From Thaumasiovibrio subtropicus (GTDB lineage Bacteria; Pseudomonadota; Gammaproteobacteria; Enterobacterales; Vibrionaceae): a DNA stretch of 64,000 bases. The stretch's first letter is position 1. The number at the start of each line of letters is the position of its first letter. Position numbers and translations under genes: made by a program. This document shows positions 36,400 through 46,272 of this stretch, one piece after another. The stretch spans positions 124,001-188,000 of the forward strand of contig NZ_AP023054.1 of assembly GCF_019703835.1 (NCBI RefSeq), written 5' to 3'. Below the pieces are notes generated by a model that worked only from the letters and a program-made list of their open reading frames with translations, was not told the origin of the DNA and searched no databases.

Positions 36400-37509
36400 A
36401 TGGGTAAAGTCCAACAGTATAAACGTATCCTTGTTATCGCCACCCACTGTATTGGCGATAGCTTGCTGATCTCATCGATCACTCACTCATTACGTCGTTC
36501 TTACCCAGAGGCTAAGATTGATGTATTAGTCACTGACCGAGGTCGAATGGTTTTTGCAGGCAATCAAGATGTTGATGAGGTGATTTGTATTCCGCTCAAG
36601 CCGAAAGTGAAAGACTACCTAGCCATGCTCAAGCAGTACTGGAAGGCGTATGACTTGACGGTGAATGAAATGATGACCGATCGCACCGCCCTCTACAGCT
36701 TGGCTTTTGGTCGTGAGCGCTTGGGCAGCATTGATATGAACGCCGGATACACGTGGCTGAAAAAGCGGATTTATCAGCACAATATTGCGCATGATGTAGG
36801 GTATGAACATAAAATTAGCCGCCATATGCGCATGCTTCGCGAAGTGGGGGTGGATAATCCAGCGCATATTGTCTCGCCAGAAGCGCCATTGAGTGATGAA
36901 GTGCAATCTCGCCTACCTAATCACTATGTCGTCGTGCATGCCCCCTCTTCTAACACGTTGAAGCAATGGCCTGTTCAATACTGGGTATCCTTGTGTCATC
37001 AGATGTTAGAAGCTGGCTATTATCTCGTCTTTAGTGGTGCAAAGTCGGATCGCGACATAGCTATCGTCGGTGAAATCACGGCCGCGCTAAAAGAGCGAGA
37101 TAATTGGCAAAGTCTTGTCGGTGTGCTCTCATTAGGTCAAACCTCGACCCTGATTAAGCACAGCCAAGGGTTTGTTGGCCCGGATAGTGGCCCTGGGCAT
37201 ATGGCATCGGCGTACCCGTTGCCCATTGTTTCGATTATCAGTGTCGCGCCTGCATCCATGTGGTCACCTTGGCCATTTGATGCCAAGGCGCTGCCTGAAC
37301 AGAGCAGTCCGTACACAAACGGAACCTTGCTGCAGACCGTCAATAACATCTCTATTTTACAATCGGAGCGACCGTGTGTGCCGTGTTATCAGAATCACTG
37401 TCAAATCAGTGGTGAGGAGTACTCACCTTGCTTAATGGATATCACGCCAGAGCGTGTTTTTGATGTTGTCGTAGAGAAAATCCCACTTCCCGTTCCTTCA
37501 ACGAAATAA
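36400..37509 (+). CDS. Second GT9 heptosyltransferase-like protein
   Basis: 369 residues; opens YKRILVIATHCIGDSLLISSI and carries VHAPSSNTLKQWPVQYW and GFVGPDSGPGHMASAYPLPIVS, the GT9 signatures. The C-terminal part has a cysteine group (PCVPCYQNHCQ and SPCLMD) resembling the one in WaaF-like enzymes (RPCFQRECPKSHLKC). Probably a third heptosyltransferase (WaaQ-like) or a Vibrio-specific core transferase. 93 bases after the previous GT9 gene, same strand. Confidence 0.78.
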   Translation: MGKVQQYKRILVIATHCIGDSLLISSITHSLRRSYPEAKIDVLVTDRGRMVFAGNQDVDEVICIPLKPKVKDYLAMLKQYWKAYDLTVNEMMTDRTALYSLAFGRERLGSIDMNAGYTWLKKRIYQHNIAHDVGYEHKISRHMRMLREVGVDNPAHIVSPEAPLSDEVQSRLPNHYVVVHAPSSNTLKQWPVQYWVSLCHQMLEAGYYLVFSGAKSDRDIAIVGEITAALKERDNWQSLVGVLSLGQTSTLIKHSQGFVGPDSGPGHMASAYPLPIVSIISVAPASMWSPWPFDAKALPEQSSPYTNGTLLQTVNNISILQSERPCVPCYQNHCQISGEEYSPCLMDITPERVFDVVVEKIPLPVPSTK

Positions 37510-37602
37510 GCCGCTAAACTTGCTAGCGGTGATAGGATCGCCGCTATTCAATGTGTTATAACAAACACCATCTTCTTTTTATCAGTGGAAGGCGTGAACG
37601 CC

Positions 37603-38082
37603 ATGCAAAAAGCGATATATCCGGGGACGTTTGATCCGGTCACGAATGGTCATTTTGATTTGATTAAACGTGCAGCATCCATTTTTGATGCTGTGGTGAT
37701 CGGGGTTGCTGAAAGTCCAAGCAAGAACACCCTGTTTAGTTTGCAAGAGCGTGTGGCGCTGTTGCAGGAGACCTGCAAAGACTTACCGAATGTCTCTGTC
37801 GCTGGGTTCACCGGATTGTTGGTGGACTTCGCCTCTGAGCAACACGCCAATATCTTGGTCCGAGGGTTGCGCACGACGATGGATTTTGAGTATGAGTTTG
37901 GTTTGACGACCATGTATCGACGCTTAAAGCCGGAACTGGAAAGCCTGTTCTTGACCCCTTCAGAAGAGTACGCGTTTTTATCTTCCACCTTGGTGCGTGA
38001 AGTGGCGATTCACGGCGGTGAGGTAGAGAACTTTGTTCCAGAATGCGTACATGCCGCGATTCAGCAGAAGGTGAAGCGATGA
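37603..38082 (+). CDS. coaD: Phosphopantetheine adenylyltransferase
   Basis: Fourth step of CoA synthesis, joining AMP to 4'-phosphopantetheine. 159 residues as in E. coli. [15 protein letters not shown] holds the HxGH-type nucleotidyltransferase signature (here TNGH), and [13 protein letters not shown] is the second conserved block. The ATG at 37603 has GGAAGG upstream; the frame opens at GTG 37585. Embedded in the LPS region next to waa genes, as in E. coli, and overlaps the next gene by 4 bases. Confidence 0.96.
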   Translation: MQKAIYPGTFDPVTNGHFDLIKRAASIFDAVVIGVAESPSKNTLFSLQERVALLQETCKDLPNVSVAGFTGLLVDFASEQHANILVRGLRTTMDFEYEFGLTTMYRRLKPELESLFLTPSEEYAFLSSTLVREVAIHGGEVENFVPECVHAAIQQKVKR

Positions 38083-39047
38083 ATATCCTGCTCTACATCC
38101 GAGCGACACTGCCTGTGACCAACTATGGTGGTACTGAGCGCGTGGTATGGGATTTAGCGCAAGCCTTGCACAACTTAAACCATCAAGTGACTTTGCTGGC
38201 CGGTGTCGGTACGAAGAGTGATTTCGCCCGAGTGATTGAATATGATCCGGCTTTACCCTTTGATCAGCAAGTGCCGGATGATATCGACGTTGTCCATTTT
38301 CACTCCGCGTTTGAGCCAACACGAAAACCGTATGTCCTGACTCAACATGGCAACTCTGATGGACCCATCGACCCCAATACCATCTTTGTCTCGTCTCAGC
38401 ATGCACAAAACCATGGTGCGAGTGCCTTTGTGCACAATGGTCTGAACTGGGACAATTATGTAAGGCCTGATCTTTCGGCACGTCGTGAACGAATGCATTT
38501 TCTTGGGAAAGCAGCTTGGCGAGTGAAGAATGTTCAAGGGGCAATTGATATCACCCGCAAGGCGAAAGTGGGCTTAGATGTGATGGGCGGTCATCGCCTT
38601 AACTTTAAGATGGGCTTTCGTTTTACGCTTGATCGACACGTGCGTTTCTGGGGCATGGTGGATGATAAAGTGAAAGCGCGGGTGATGTCGCAGTCTGCAG
38701 GACTCGTTTTTCCCGTCACTTGGCATGAACCCTTTGGCTTGGCGATTACAGAGAGCTTGTATTTTGGCTGCCCGGTGTTCGCCACGCCTTATGGTTCACT
38801 GCCTGAACTGGTTACTCGCGATGTTGGTGTTCTGTCTGCGAATGAAGCGGAGCTTGTGACTGCGGTGAGCGATGCGGCGCAGTTTGATACTCAGCGATGC
38901 CATGATTATGCTCGAGATGTTTTTGATGCGATGACCATGGCCAAAGCGTATGCAGGCTATTATGAACAAGTGGCGAATGGCAAACCGTTACACCAAGATC
39001 TTGGCGCCATCATTACTGACTTTAAGCGTTTACCCTATCAGCGTTAA
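38079..39047 (+). CDS. Glycosyltransferase family 4
   Basis: 322-residue GT-B glycosyltransferase. The N-terminus [26 protein letters not shown] is a nucleotide-sugar GT4 opening, and [29 protein letters not shown] is the donor-binding E-x7-E block. Starts inside coaD (ATGA overlap) with AAGG upstream; an earlier in-frame ATG at 38043 would lie within coaD. Probably adds a core sugar. Acceptor and donor unknown. Confidence 0.85.
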   Translation: MNILLYIRATLPVTNYGGTERVVWDLAQALHNLNHQVTLLAGVGTKSDFARVIEYDPALPFDQQVPDDIDVVHFHSAFEPTRKPYVLTQHGNSDGPIDPNTIFVSSQHAQNHGASAFVHNGLNWDNYVRPDLSARRERMHFLGKAAWRVKNVQGAIDITRKAKVGLDVMGGHRLNFKMGFRFTLDRHVRFWGMVDDKVKARVMSQSAGLVFPVTWHEPFGLAITESLYFGCPVFATPYGSLPELVTRDVGVLSANEAELVTAVSDAAQFDTQRCHDYARDVFDAMTMAKAYAGYYEQVANGKPLHQDLGAIITDFKRLPYQR

Positions 39048-39073
39048 TGATATCGAGACAACACCCGTGGATG

Positions 39074-39103
39074 AAAAAGGCATGCTTGTTAGCATGCCTT
39101 TTT
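39074..39103. terminator. Bidirectional terminator after the GT4 gene
   Basis: AAAAAGGCATGCT-TGTT-AGCATGCCTTTTT, a 13-base symmetric stem between convergent genes. Confidence 0.92.
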
Positions 39104-39108
39104 CTTGA

Positions 39109-40068
39109 TTAATGACCAATATACGGGTCTTTGCCATCCGGTTGTGTTTTGAATAGCTTAAGAATCCACATGTATTGTGCAGGATCGTCAGCGAGCATCT
39201 CTTCAATATACTGATTCATGCGGCGCGCATCTTGAGTTTCATCACCAGAAGGGATGTCAGTGACCGCGGGCAAGATCCTCACTTCATATTGCCCCGTCTC
39301 AATATTGTAGGTTGAGGTGATGGGCACGACATGGGCGCGGCATAGTTTTTTGAGTTTACCGAGCCCGGGCAGCGTCGCCTTAGTTGTCGCGAAGAAATCG
39401 ACAAACACACTGTTATCCGGGCCGTGGTCCTGATCAGGGAGATAGTAGCCGAGGTAGCCTTGGCGGATAGCCTTGATGAAAGCTTTAATACCCGCGCTAC
39501 GATCATAAATACGGCCACCGTACTGAACACGCTGGCGATGCATTAAGTAGTCTAGTAGCGGGTTGCGTTGGGCATTGGTGAAGCCAACAACAGGTAGACC
39601 GTGTGAAGCGAGCAGTATCGCGCCAATATCGATCGCCCACGTGTGGGGCACCAGTAGAATCACCTTTTCATCGTTGTCGGTGTATTGGGTGAGGTTCTCT
39701 ATGCCATGGATGACCGAATTACGCTGAAACCAGCGGCGACTACGCAAGCTTAATGAGGCGAAGCCCAGTAAATAGGCACCTGCAATGGTCAAACAACGAT
39801 GCAAAATAGCGTTGCGCTCGGCGTCACTTTTCTCAGGAAAGCAGATACTCAGGTTGTACCATGCTTTATAGATAGAGCCACGGCGTTTTTTGACCAAGTA
39901 GGTCGCTGCTTTTTTGGCAATCCAAACTCGAAAGCGGTTAGGGCTCAACGCGAGAGGAATGCCGAGCAAGATTGCCAACCAAGTGCCCCAGTGTTTCGGC
40001 GCAAGATAGTGGCGGCCAAACTCAGGGTTATACGCTGTAGGATCGTAGTCGTTTCGAGTATCGGTCAT
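39109..40068 (-). CDS. Lipid A late acyltransferase (LpxL/LpxM family)
   Basis: Adds a secondary acyl chain to Kdo-lipid A at the inner membrane. 319 residues. One N-terminal hydrophobic segment (WGTWLAILLGIPLALSP) and the catalytic HX4D motif in LLVPHTWAIDIGA are visible, followed by RxxxxR-like DRSAGIKAFIKAIRQGYLGYYLPDQDHG. Family membership is firm; LpxL versus LpxM (or the Vibrio LpxN, which uses a hydroxylated chain) cannot be decided. Between the GT4 gene and hldD. Confidence 0.9.
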   Translation of the reverse strand: MTDTRNDYDPTAYNPEFGRHYLAPKHWGTWLAILLGIPLALSPNRFRVWIAKKAATYLVKKRRGSIYKAWYNLSICFPEKSDAERNAILHRCLTIAGAYLLGFASLSLRSRRWFQRNSVIHGIENLTQYTDNDEKVILLVPHTWAIDIGAILLASHGLPVVGFTNAQRNPLLDYLMHRQRVQYGGRIYDRSAGIKAFIKAIRQGYLGYYLPDQDHGPDNSVFVDFFATTKATLPGLGKLKKLCRAHVVPITSTYNIETGQYEVRILPAVTDIPSGDETQDARRMNQYIEEMLADDPAQYMWILKLFKTQPDGKDPYIGH

Positions 40069-40114
40069 AAAGAAATAGTCGGCGGCACTTTGTCCGCCGT
40101 TTATCTAGTCGAAG

Positions 40115-41059
40115 TTAAGCGTTGCTGATTGACAGGTAAAGTGCTGTGCCTTCCGCGACGGTAAGGAACGCTTCACTGTAACCCGCTGCGCGGAGTTTGG
40201 TGAGGTCAGCCTGCGTGAACTCTTGATACGCGCCTTTAAGGTGCTCAGGGAAAGGAATGGTTTCAATCTCCCCTTTGCCGTGGTGCTTGATCACGGCATT
40301 TGCCACTTCTTCAAACGTTTCAGCGCGGCCCGTACCACAGTTAAAGATGCCTGATACGCCGCTCTCAAGGAACCATAGGTTCACTTTACACACGTCACCC
40401 ACATAGATGAAATCACGTTTGAACTCGCCACTGCCTGCAAACAGCTTAGGGTTTTCACCGGCATTCATTTGGTTATTCAGGTGGTGCGCAACGGAAGCCA
40501 TGCTGCCTTTGTGTTCTTCGCGTGGACCATAGACGTTGAAGTAACGGAAGCCAGTAATTTGCGATAAGGTTTCACCATGGGCTTCAGCATCAGCCCAAAC
40601 ACGGCGGACATAGTTGTCAAACTGTTGCTTAGAGTAGCCATAGACATTCAGCGCACCTTCATAGGCTTGCTCTTCAATAAAGTCGCTATCTCGACCGCCA
40701 TAGGTTGCGGCGGAAGAGGCATAAAGAAACGGAATCTCTCGCTCTAAGCAGTAGTGAAGGAGTTCTTTTGAATACTCGTAGTTGTTGAGCATCATGTACT
40801 TGCCATCCCACTCCGTGGTGGCTGAACAAGCGCCCTCGTGAAAGACAGCATCGATAGGACCGAAGTCATCACCCGCCATGATTTGAGCGATGAAGTCCTC
40901 TTTATCCATGTAGTCTGCAATATCGAGATCAACGAGGTTTTTGAATTTCTTACCGTTTTTCAGGTTATCGACAACAAGAATGTCATTGTAACCTTGCTCG
41001 TTAAGGGCTTTTACGATGTTGCTGCCGATCATGCCAGCACCGCCGGTGACTATAATCAT
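40115..41059 (-). CDS. hldD: ADP-L-glycero-D-manno-heptose 6-epimerase
   Basis: Final step of ADP-heptose synthesis, supplying WaaF and the other GT9 enzymes here. 314 residues of the short-chain dehydrogenase superfamily: NADP-binding [14 protein letters not shown] at the N-terminus and the [11 protein letters not shown] catalytic Tyr-x3-Lys. Closely matches E. coli HldD (310). Divergent from the TetR-type gene, with 125 bases between. Confidence 0.95.
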   Translation of the reverse strand: MIIVTGGAGMIGSNIVKALNEQGYNDILVVDNLKNGKKFKNLVDLDIADYMDKEDFIAQIMAGDDFGPIDAVFHEGACSATTEWDGKYMMLNNYEYSKELLHYCLEREIPFLYASSAATYGGRDSDFIEEQAYEGALNVYGYSKQQFDNYVRRVWADAEAHGETLSQITGFRYFNVYGPREEHKGSMASVAHHLNNQMNAGENPKLFAGSGEFKRDFIYVGDVCKVNLWFLESGVSGIFNCGTGRAETFEEVANAVIKHHGKGEIETIPFPEHLKGAYQEFTQADLTKLRAAGYSEAFLTVAEGTALYLSISNA

Positions 41060-41184
41060 GGGGTTATCCTGAGCTATTCATCCAAATACATTACTGCGTT
41101 ATACCTGAGCAACGTGGCGTTGCAAAGGGCTAACTATGATAACATCAAACTATCTGATATTGCTGCATAGAGTCCGATATAGCG

Positions 41185-41826
41185 ATGAAAACCCGCGACC
41201 GAATTACCCAAGGAGCGCTGGAGCTGTTTAACGAGCACGGCGAGCCGAACATCACCACAAACCATATCGCCGCGCATTTAGAGATCAGTCCCGGTAATCT
41301 TTATTATCACTTTAGGAACAAAGAGCAGATCATCGATAGTATTTTTGATGCTTATGCCAACGACCTCAAATATAGCTTTAGCCCCAAAGCCAACTACAGT
41401 TCAGAAGAGTTGCTGACTTATCTAGACGCGATATTCATGTTGATGTGGCGTTATCGATTCTTTTACGCCAATTTGCCTGATATTTTGAGCCGTGATGAGC
41501 ACTTACAAGAGAAATACCTGCAAGCACAAGAAGTCTCTCATCAGAATATTGTGACCTTGCTTGAGAGCTTTCGCCATACAGGATTGCTCTCTCTTGGGGA
41601 TAAAGAAATGCAAGGGCTGGCGAACACGCTAAAGCTGGTTATCTCTTGTTGGGTGGCCTATCAAACGGTGCAAGCGCCGAAAGCACGGATTACGAAATCC
41701 GTCGTCTATCAAGGTGTTTTGCAGGTATTGTCGATTATGAAACCGTTAACAACGGGGCTAGGTAAGCAGCGTGTGATTGAACTTGAGTCACATTATAGTG
41801 ATCAAGTGCAGCAAGATCTGGTGTAG
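41185..41826 (+). CDS. TetR/AcrR family transcriptional regulator
   Basis: 213 residues. The N-terminal DNA-binding domain is ITQGALELFNEHGEPNITTNHIAAHLEISPGNLYYHFRNKEQI, an unmistakable TetR helix-turn-helix; the C-terminal ligand domain is all-helical and unlike named members. Divergent from hldD and upstream of kbl-tdh. Regulated genes and ligand unknown; hldD or its own promoter are the nearest candidates. Confidence 0.88.
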   Translation: MKTRDRITQGALELFNEHGEPNITTNHIAAHLEISPGNLYYHFRNKEQIIDSIFDAYANDLKYSFSPKANYSSEELLTYLDAIFMLMWRYRFFYANLPDILSRDEHLQEKYLQAQEVSHQNIVTLLESFRHTGLLSLGDKEMQGLANTLKLVISCWVAYQTVQAPKARITKSVVYQGVLQVLSIMKPLTTGLGKQRVIELESHYSDQVQQDLV

Positions 41827-41946
41827 GTGTCAGTTTTATACAATACTTGCCGCCAATGCCCAGTGACAATGACTGGATAAATCCGCAAATGCGGGATGAC
41901 TGTCTATGTAAGTCGGTATTTCGCCGACTATCTATCGGGAGTGCTC

Positions 41947-43140
41947 ATGTCAGCTTCATTCTATCAACACATTCAGCAGCAATTGGACGGCGTTAAGGCT
42001 GATGGTCTTTACAAAAGTGAGCGTATTATTACGAGCTCACAGCAGGCAAAAGTCGACGTATCAACGGGCGACCAAGTCTTAAATTTCTGTGCGAATAACT
42101 ATTTGGGATTGGCTAACCACCCGGAACTGATCAAAGCGGCGCAAGTCGGTATGGATCAGCATGGCTTTGGTATGGCGTCTGTGCGTTTCATCTGTGGTAC
42201 GCAAGATATTCATAAAGAGCTCGAGCAAAAACTATCAGATTTCTTGGGGATGGAAGATACCATTCTGTACACCTCGTGTTTTGATGCCAACACCGGTCTA
42301 TTTGAAACGATACTTGGCCCAGAAGATGCGATTATCTCTGACACCTTGAACCACGCTTCGATCATTGATGGTGTGCGTCTTTGTAAAGCGATGCGTTTCC
42401 GTTATGCCAACAATGATATGGCTGAGCTAGAAGCACAGCTTAAAGCTGCGAAAGAGAAAGGCGCGCGTCACACGCTTATCGTGACAGACGGTGTGTTCTC
42501 AATGGACGGTGTTGTCGCCAATCTACCGGCTATCTGTGATCTTGCAGAAGAGTATGGTGCATTGGTGATGGTTGATGACTCTCATGCCGTAGGCTTCATG
42601 GGCGACAATGGTCGTGGTACTCATGAGTATCATGATGTGATTGATCGTATTGATATCATCACTGGTACCCTGGGTAAAGCGATGGGTGGTGCCTCAGGCG
42701 GCTACACATCCGGTAAGAAAGAAGTGATTGACTGGTTACGTCAACGTTCACGCCCATACCTGTTCTCTAATTCTGTTGCTCCAGCGATTGTCTCTGCATC
42801 TATTCGTGTGATCGATTTGTTGAAAGAGAGTGGTAGCTTACGCGATCAGCTTTGGGACAACGCAGAACACTTCCGTCGTCGCATGACGGAGGCAGGTTTT
42901 ACTATGGCGGGCGCAGATCACGCTATCATTCCTATTATGCTAGGTGATGCCAAAGTCGCGGCAGAGTTTGCAGAGCGTGCGCTAGCACGTGGCATCTATG
43001 TTGTTGGCTTCTCTTTCCCTGTTGTGCCGCGTGGTCAAGCACGTATTCGTACCCAAATGTCAGCAGCGCACAGCCGCGAGCAACTGGATCAGGCGATTGA
43101 CGCCTTTATCGAAATCGGTAAAGAGATGGAGCTAATCTAA
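41947..43140 (+). CDS. kbl: Glycine C-acetyltransferase (2-amino-3-ketobutyrate CoA ligase)
   Basis: Cleaves 2-amino-3-oxobutyrate with CoA to glycine and acetyl-CoA, second step of threonine breakdown. 397 residues (E. coli 398). A PLP enzyme of the alpha-oxoamine synthase family: [23 protein letters not shown] and the PLP lysine in [13 protein letters not shown]. The ATG at 41947 has GGGAG upstream; the frame opens at 41896. Overlaps tdh by one base. Confidence 0.96.
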   Translation: MSASFYQHIQQQLDGVKADGLYKSERIITSSQQAKVDVSTGDQVLNFCANNYLGLANHPELIKAAQVGMDQHGFGMASVRFICGTQDIHKELEQKLSDFLGMEDTILYTSCFDANTGLFETILGPEDAIISDTLNHASIIDGVRLCKAMRFRYANNDMAELEAQLKAAKEKGARHTLIVTDGVFSMDGVVANLPAICDLAEEYGALVMVDDSHAVGFMGDNGRGTHEYHDVIDRIDIITGTLGKAMGGASGGYTSGKKEVIDWLRQRSRPYLFSNSVAPAIVSASIRVIDLLKESGSLRDQLWDNAEHFRRRMTEAGFTMAGADHAIIPIMLGDAKVAAEFAERALARGIYVVGFSFPVVPRGQARIRTQMSAAHSREQLDQAIDAFIEIGKEMELI

Positions 43141-44168
43141 TGAAAGCGTTAGCGAAACTCAAAGCGGAACCGGGCATTTGGATGACAGAAGTGGAAAAGC
43201 CAGAACTTGGCCACAATGATCTGCTTATCCGTATTAAAAAGACCGCGATCTGCGGGACTGATGTGCATATCTACAACTGGGACGAATGGTCACAAAATAC
43301 CATTCCTGTGCCTATGGTGGTTGGCCATGAGTACGTCGGTGAAGTTGTTGGCATTGGCCAAGAAGTGCGTGGGTTTGAGATTGGCGATCGTGTCTCAGGC
43401 GAAGGGCATATTACCTGTGGTCATTGCCGAAACTGTCGCGGTGGTCGCACTCACCTTTGTCGCAACACCATCGGTGTGGGTGTGAATCGTGAAGGTTCTT
43501 TCGCTGAATACCTTGTGATTCCTGCCTTTAACGCGTTCAAGATCCCAGAAAATATCTCTGACGATTTGGCGGCGATTTTTGACCCATTTGGTAATGCAGT
43601 GCATACCGCATTGTCATTTGACCTTGTTGGTGAAGATGTCTTGATCACTGGCGCAGGCCCGATCGGTATCATGGCGGCGGCGGTTGCCAAGCATGTTGGT
43701 GCTCGTCACGTTGTGATTACCGATATCAATGAATACCGCCTCGATCTTGCCCGTAAAATGGGCGTGACACGCGCAGTGAATGTGGCTACCACCAATCTTG
43801 ATGATGTGATGGAAGAGCTAGGAATGACAGAAGGCTTTGATGTGGGCCTTGAGATGTCAGGTGTCCCAGCGGCCTTTAATGCCATGCTAGAGAACATGAA
43901 TCACGGTGGTAAAGTGGCCCTGTTGGGGATTCCACCGTCACACATGGGTATTGATTGGAACCAAGTGATTTTCAAAGGCCTTGTCATTAAAGGTATCTAT
44001 GGTCGCGAGATGTTCGAAACCTGGTACAAGATGGCGAGCCTGATCCAATCTGGTTTAGATCTGACCCCCATCATTACCCATCACTACGGTATTGATGATT
44101 TCCAAGCGGGCTTTGATGTCATGCGTTCCGGCATGTCAGGAAAAGTTATTCTCGACTGGGAAGCATAA
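43140..44168 (+). CDS. tdh: L-threonine 3-dehydrogenase
   Basis: Oxidises threonine to 2-amino-3-oxobutyrate with NAD, feeding Kbl. 342 residues, zinc medium-chain dehydrogenase. Catalytic zinc residues in [12 protein letters not shown] and [10 protein letters not shown], structural zinc cysteines in [15 protein letters not shown], and the NAD motif [15 protein letters not shown]. Translationally coupled to kbl. Confidence 0.97.
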   Translation: MKALAKLKAEPGIWMTEVEKPELGHNDLLIRIKKTAICGTDVHIYNWDEWSQNTIPVPMVVGHEYVGEVVGIGQEVRGFEIGDRVSGEGHITCGHCRNCRGGRTHLCRNTIGVGVNREGSFAEYLVIPAFNAFKIPENISDDLAAIFDPFGNAVHTALSFDLVGEDVLITGAGPIGIMAAAVAKHVGARHVVITDINEYRLDLARKMGVTRAVNVATTNLDDVMEELGMTEGFDVGLEMSGVPAAFNAMLENMNHGGKVALLGIPPSHMGIDWNQVIFKGLVIKGIYGREMFETWYKMASLIQSGLDLTPIITHHYGIDDFQAGFDVMRSGMSGKVILDWEA

Positions 44169-44228
44169 TCGGTTTTTATCCGGGGCTCTTTTAGGCCTGT
44201 CCACTCGGGCGTGGTGCCATTTGAGCTT

Positions 44229-44258
44229 AGCCGCAGCACTTCGGTGCTGCGGCTTTTT
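44229..44258 (+). terminator. kbl-tdh terminator
   Basis: AGCCGCAGCAC-TTCG-GTGCTGCGGCT followed by six Ts. UUCG tetraloop, 11-base stem. Confidence 0.92.
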
Positions 44259-44263
44259 TGATC

Positions 44264-45067
44264 TTACGGTTTAGGGCGCGGCGATGGCATTCGTTTATCG
44301 GGTTGACTGAGCGATTGTTGCCAGAGCTCGGACACTTTGACTAACTCTATGTTGAGTGTCGGCAGTACCGTGGCCAAGACTTGCAGTGTTAATGGATGAG
44401 GGTGCGCAATCGCAACGGCGAAACCATGCTGGTTCGCGGTCGTTTCAGCCAAGGCGAGTTGTTTTCGAATAAAATGCTCATCTTGGAAGTGGTCGAGGAA
44501 AATATGGCGTCGCAGTGTGGGGAGCTGATGTGCGATCGCCGTGCTACCCGCCACACTATCAACGGTAGTGACACTATCAAGGTAGCTAAGGCCATTCAGG
44601 GAAAGACGTTGCATTAGCCAGTCCATGCGTTCGTTGTTCGCGGTGAGCGATGAACCCATATGGTTGTTCATTCCGATCGCTTGAGGCAGGCGGGCGATAG
44701 CCGTGTCGATGTGAGCAAGGTAAGTCGCTTTGTCCATACTGGCGAGTAAGGTGTTGGGCTCTAAAGGGGCTTGGCCTGAGGGCTCCATCGGCATATGGAT
44801 GATGATATCACGCCCCTGCTGAGTGGCTTCTTCTGCGATGACTTGATCGTAAGGCGTAGTGGGTAAGATAGATAGGCTGATTTCTGCGGGGAGCTGATCC
44901 AAGCCTGCGGGAAAACTGCGGTAACCGAGGTCATCAATGACAATGGCGAGTCTTCCCGGTTCGCCCTGATGATTTGCCGCAGCAAGTAGCGGCGAACTCA
45001 TCCAGCATAGAATAAAGAGAAGCGTGTGAAAGCGAAGTTGGTGCCAATGTGAAATCCATTTCAACAT
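44264..45067 (-). CDS. yibQ: Divergent polysaccharide deacetylase family protein (YibQ)
   Basis: 267-residue exported protein with a signal-like N-terminus (LLFILCWMSSPLLAA) and the divergent polysaccharide deacetylase fold: AIVIDDLGYR, IIHMPMEP and NNHMGSSLT. The metal residues Asp, His and His are at the expected places. Exact substrate unknown. Immediately follows envC (12 bases) and gpmI, as in E. coli gpmI-envC-yibQ. Confidence 0.9.
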   Translation of the reverse strand: MLKWISHWHQLRFHTLLFILCWMSSPLLAAANHQGEPGRLAIVIDDLGYRSFPAGLDQLPAEISLSILPTTPYDQVIAEEATQQGRDIIIHMPMEPSGQAPLEPNTLLASMDKATYLAHIDTAIARLPQAIGMNNHMGSSLTANNERMDWLMQRLSLNGLSYLDSVTTVDSVAGSTAIAHQLPTLRRHIFLDHFQDEHFIRKQLALAETTANQHGFAVAIAHPHPLTLQVLATVLPTLNIELVKVSELWQQSLSQPDKRMPSPRPKP

Positions 45068-45079
45068 TGCCGATATCCT

Positions 45080-46264
45080 TTATTTCAGCCAAGGTTGCGG
45101 GTTAATGGGTTGCCCTTTTTCCCGAATTTGAAAATAGAGCCCACTTTCTGTTTGTCCGCCACTGTCGCCAACAAGGGCAATGGTTTCCCCCGTACGAACG
45201 GTATCGCCGACCCCTTTCAATAGGCTCTGGTTGTAGCCGTACAGGGTCATCGTGTCTTTACCGTGATCGACCATTAACATGAGCCCATAGCCACGTAGCC
45301 AATCAGCAAACACGACTTGGCCGTCTTGTACGGCTTTGACCTCGCTACCAAGAGGGCTGGCGATAACCATCCCTTTCCAGCGAAGCTGGCCCGTTTGTGG
45401 ACTATTAAATTTCTTAAGGATTTTCCCTTCTACCGGCCAAAGTAATTGGCCTTTATTGACTTGTAAGCCAATTAGCTCAACGGTTTGCGCTGCAAGGCGA
45501 GCGGCTTCTTCGGCTCGGGCCGCCTCTTCGGCACGCGCTTGTTCTTCTGCTCGTGCCATCTCATCCAATAAGCGGTTTTGGTTGGTCTCTAGCTCATTGA
45601 GGTAGCCTTCACTCTCTTTCAACTGGCCACGAATTTGAGCAACTGTGTTGCGCTGTCCTTTCTGCTCTGCGAGCAGCGCGGCTTGTTTTTGCTCGAGCTC
45701 AGCGGCGAGGGCAGCTTTGGCTTCGGCCTGCTTTGCAAGTTGATGACGAGTGAGACGAAGCTCAGTTTCGGTGGCCGCGAGTTGGCTTAGTGCTTGAGTA
45801 CGCGCCTTGCTGAGATAGTTCGCATACATCTGCATGCGATCTTGATTTTGGTTTTCGCCAGGACTAAGCAGATCCGCTAAGGGCTGCTGCTGACTTTGTC
45901 GATATTGATGTAACAAGAGCTCTTCAATAAGGGCTTGTTGCCCCTTCTGCTCTTGTTCGAGCGTCGACAATGTACGATTGAGATCGGCAATCTCGATTTC
46001 AATCTGTTTCGCTTCCTGCTGTGCCGTGTGAACTTGCTGGCTGAAGCCGGAAATGCGCTTGTCTTGCTGCTTCAGTGACGCTTGTAGTTCCGCGAGCTGC
46101 TTTTGTTGTTGGGTAATCTGTGAGTTTTGGCGAGCGATCTCTTGTTGTACACCTTGTAGTTGGTCTTGAGAGGCGGCGCTACCAAACGCGAGGCATAATA
46201 AAACGCCAGAGCATATTGCTCTGGCGTGAATGGATCGTTTGATCGTTGAAATCACATTCCGCAT
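45080..46264 (-). CDS. envC: Murein hydrolase activator EnvC
   Basis: Periplasmic activator of AmiA/AmiB amidases at the septum. 394 residues: signal peptide (about 1-33, ending FGSAAS), a long coiled coil (about 35-265, rich in Q, E, A and K), and a C-terminal LytM domain. The LytM zinc motifs are degenerate (YGYNQSLLKG and GLYFQIREKG instead of HxxxD and HxH), as in E. coli EnvC, so it should be a non-catalytic activator. Between gpmI and yibQ. Confidence 0.95.
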   Translation of the reverse strand: MRNVISTIKRSIHARAICSGVLLCLAFGSAASQDQLQGVQQEIARQNSQITQQQKQLAELQASLKQQDKRISGFSQQVHTAQQEAKQIEIEIADLNRTLSTLEQEQKGQQALIEELLLHQYRQSQQQPLADLLSPGENQNQDRMQMYANYLSKARTQALSQLAATETELRLTRHQLAKQAEAKAALAAELEQKQAALLAEQKGQRNTVAQIRGQLKESEGYLNELETNQNRLLDEMARAEEQARAEEAARAEEAARLAAQTVELIGLQVNKGQLLWPVEGKILKKFNSPQTGQLRWKGMVIASPLGSEVKAVQDGQVVFADWLRGYGLMLMVDHGKDTMTLYGYNQSLLKGVGDTVRTGETIALVGDSGGQTESGLYFQIREKGQPINPQPWLK

Positions 46265-46272
46265 GGGAAAGA

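Noticed and set aside
37978..38544. 188-codon open frame on the minus strand
   Set aside because: Antisense to coaD and the GT4 gene, both strongly supported; composition (many His, Ser, Gln) is typical of a shadow frame.
45500..45600. Repeated AEEAARAEE codons in envC as a tandem repeat of interest
   Set aside because: A normal low-complexity coiled-coil linker in EnvC proteins.
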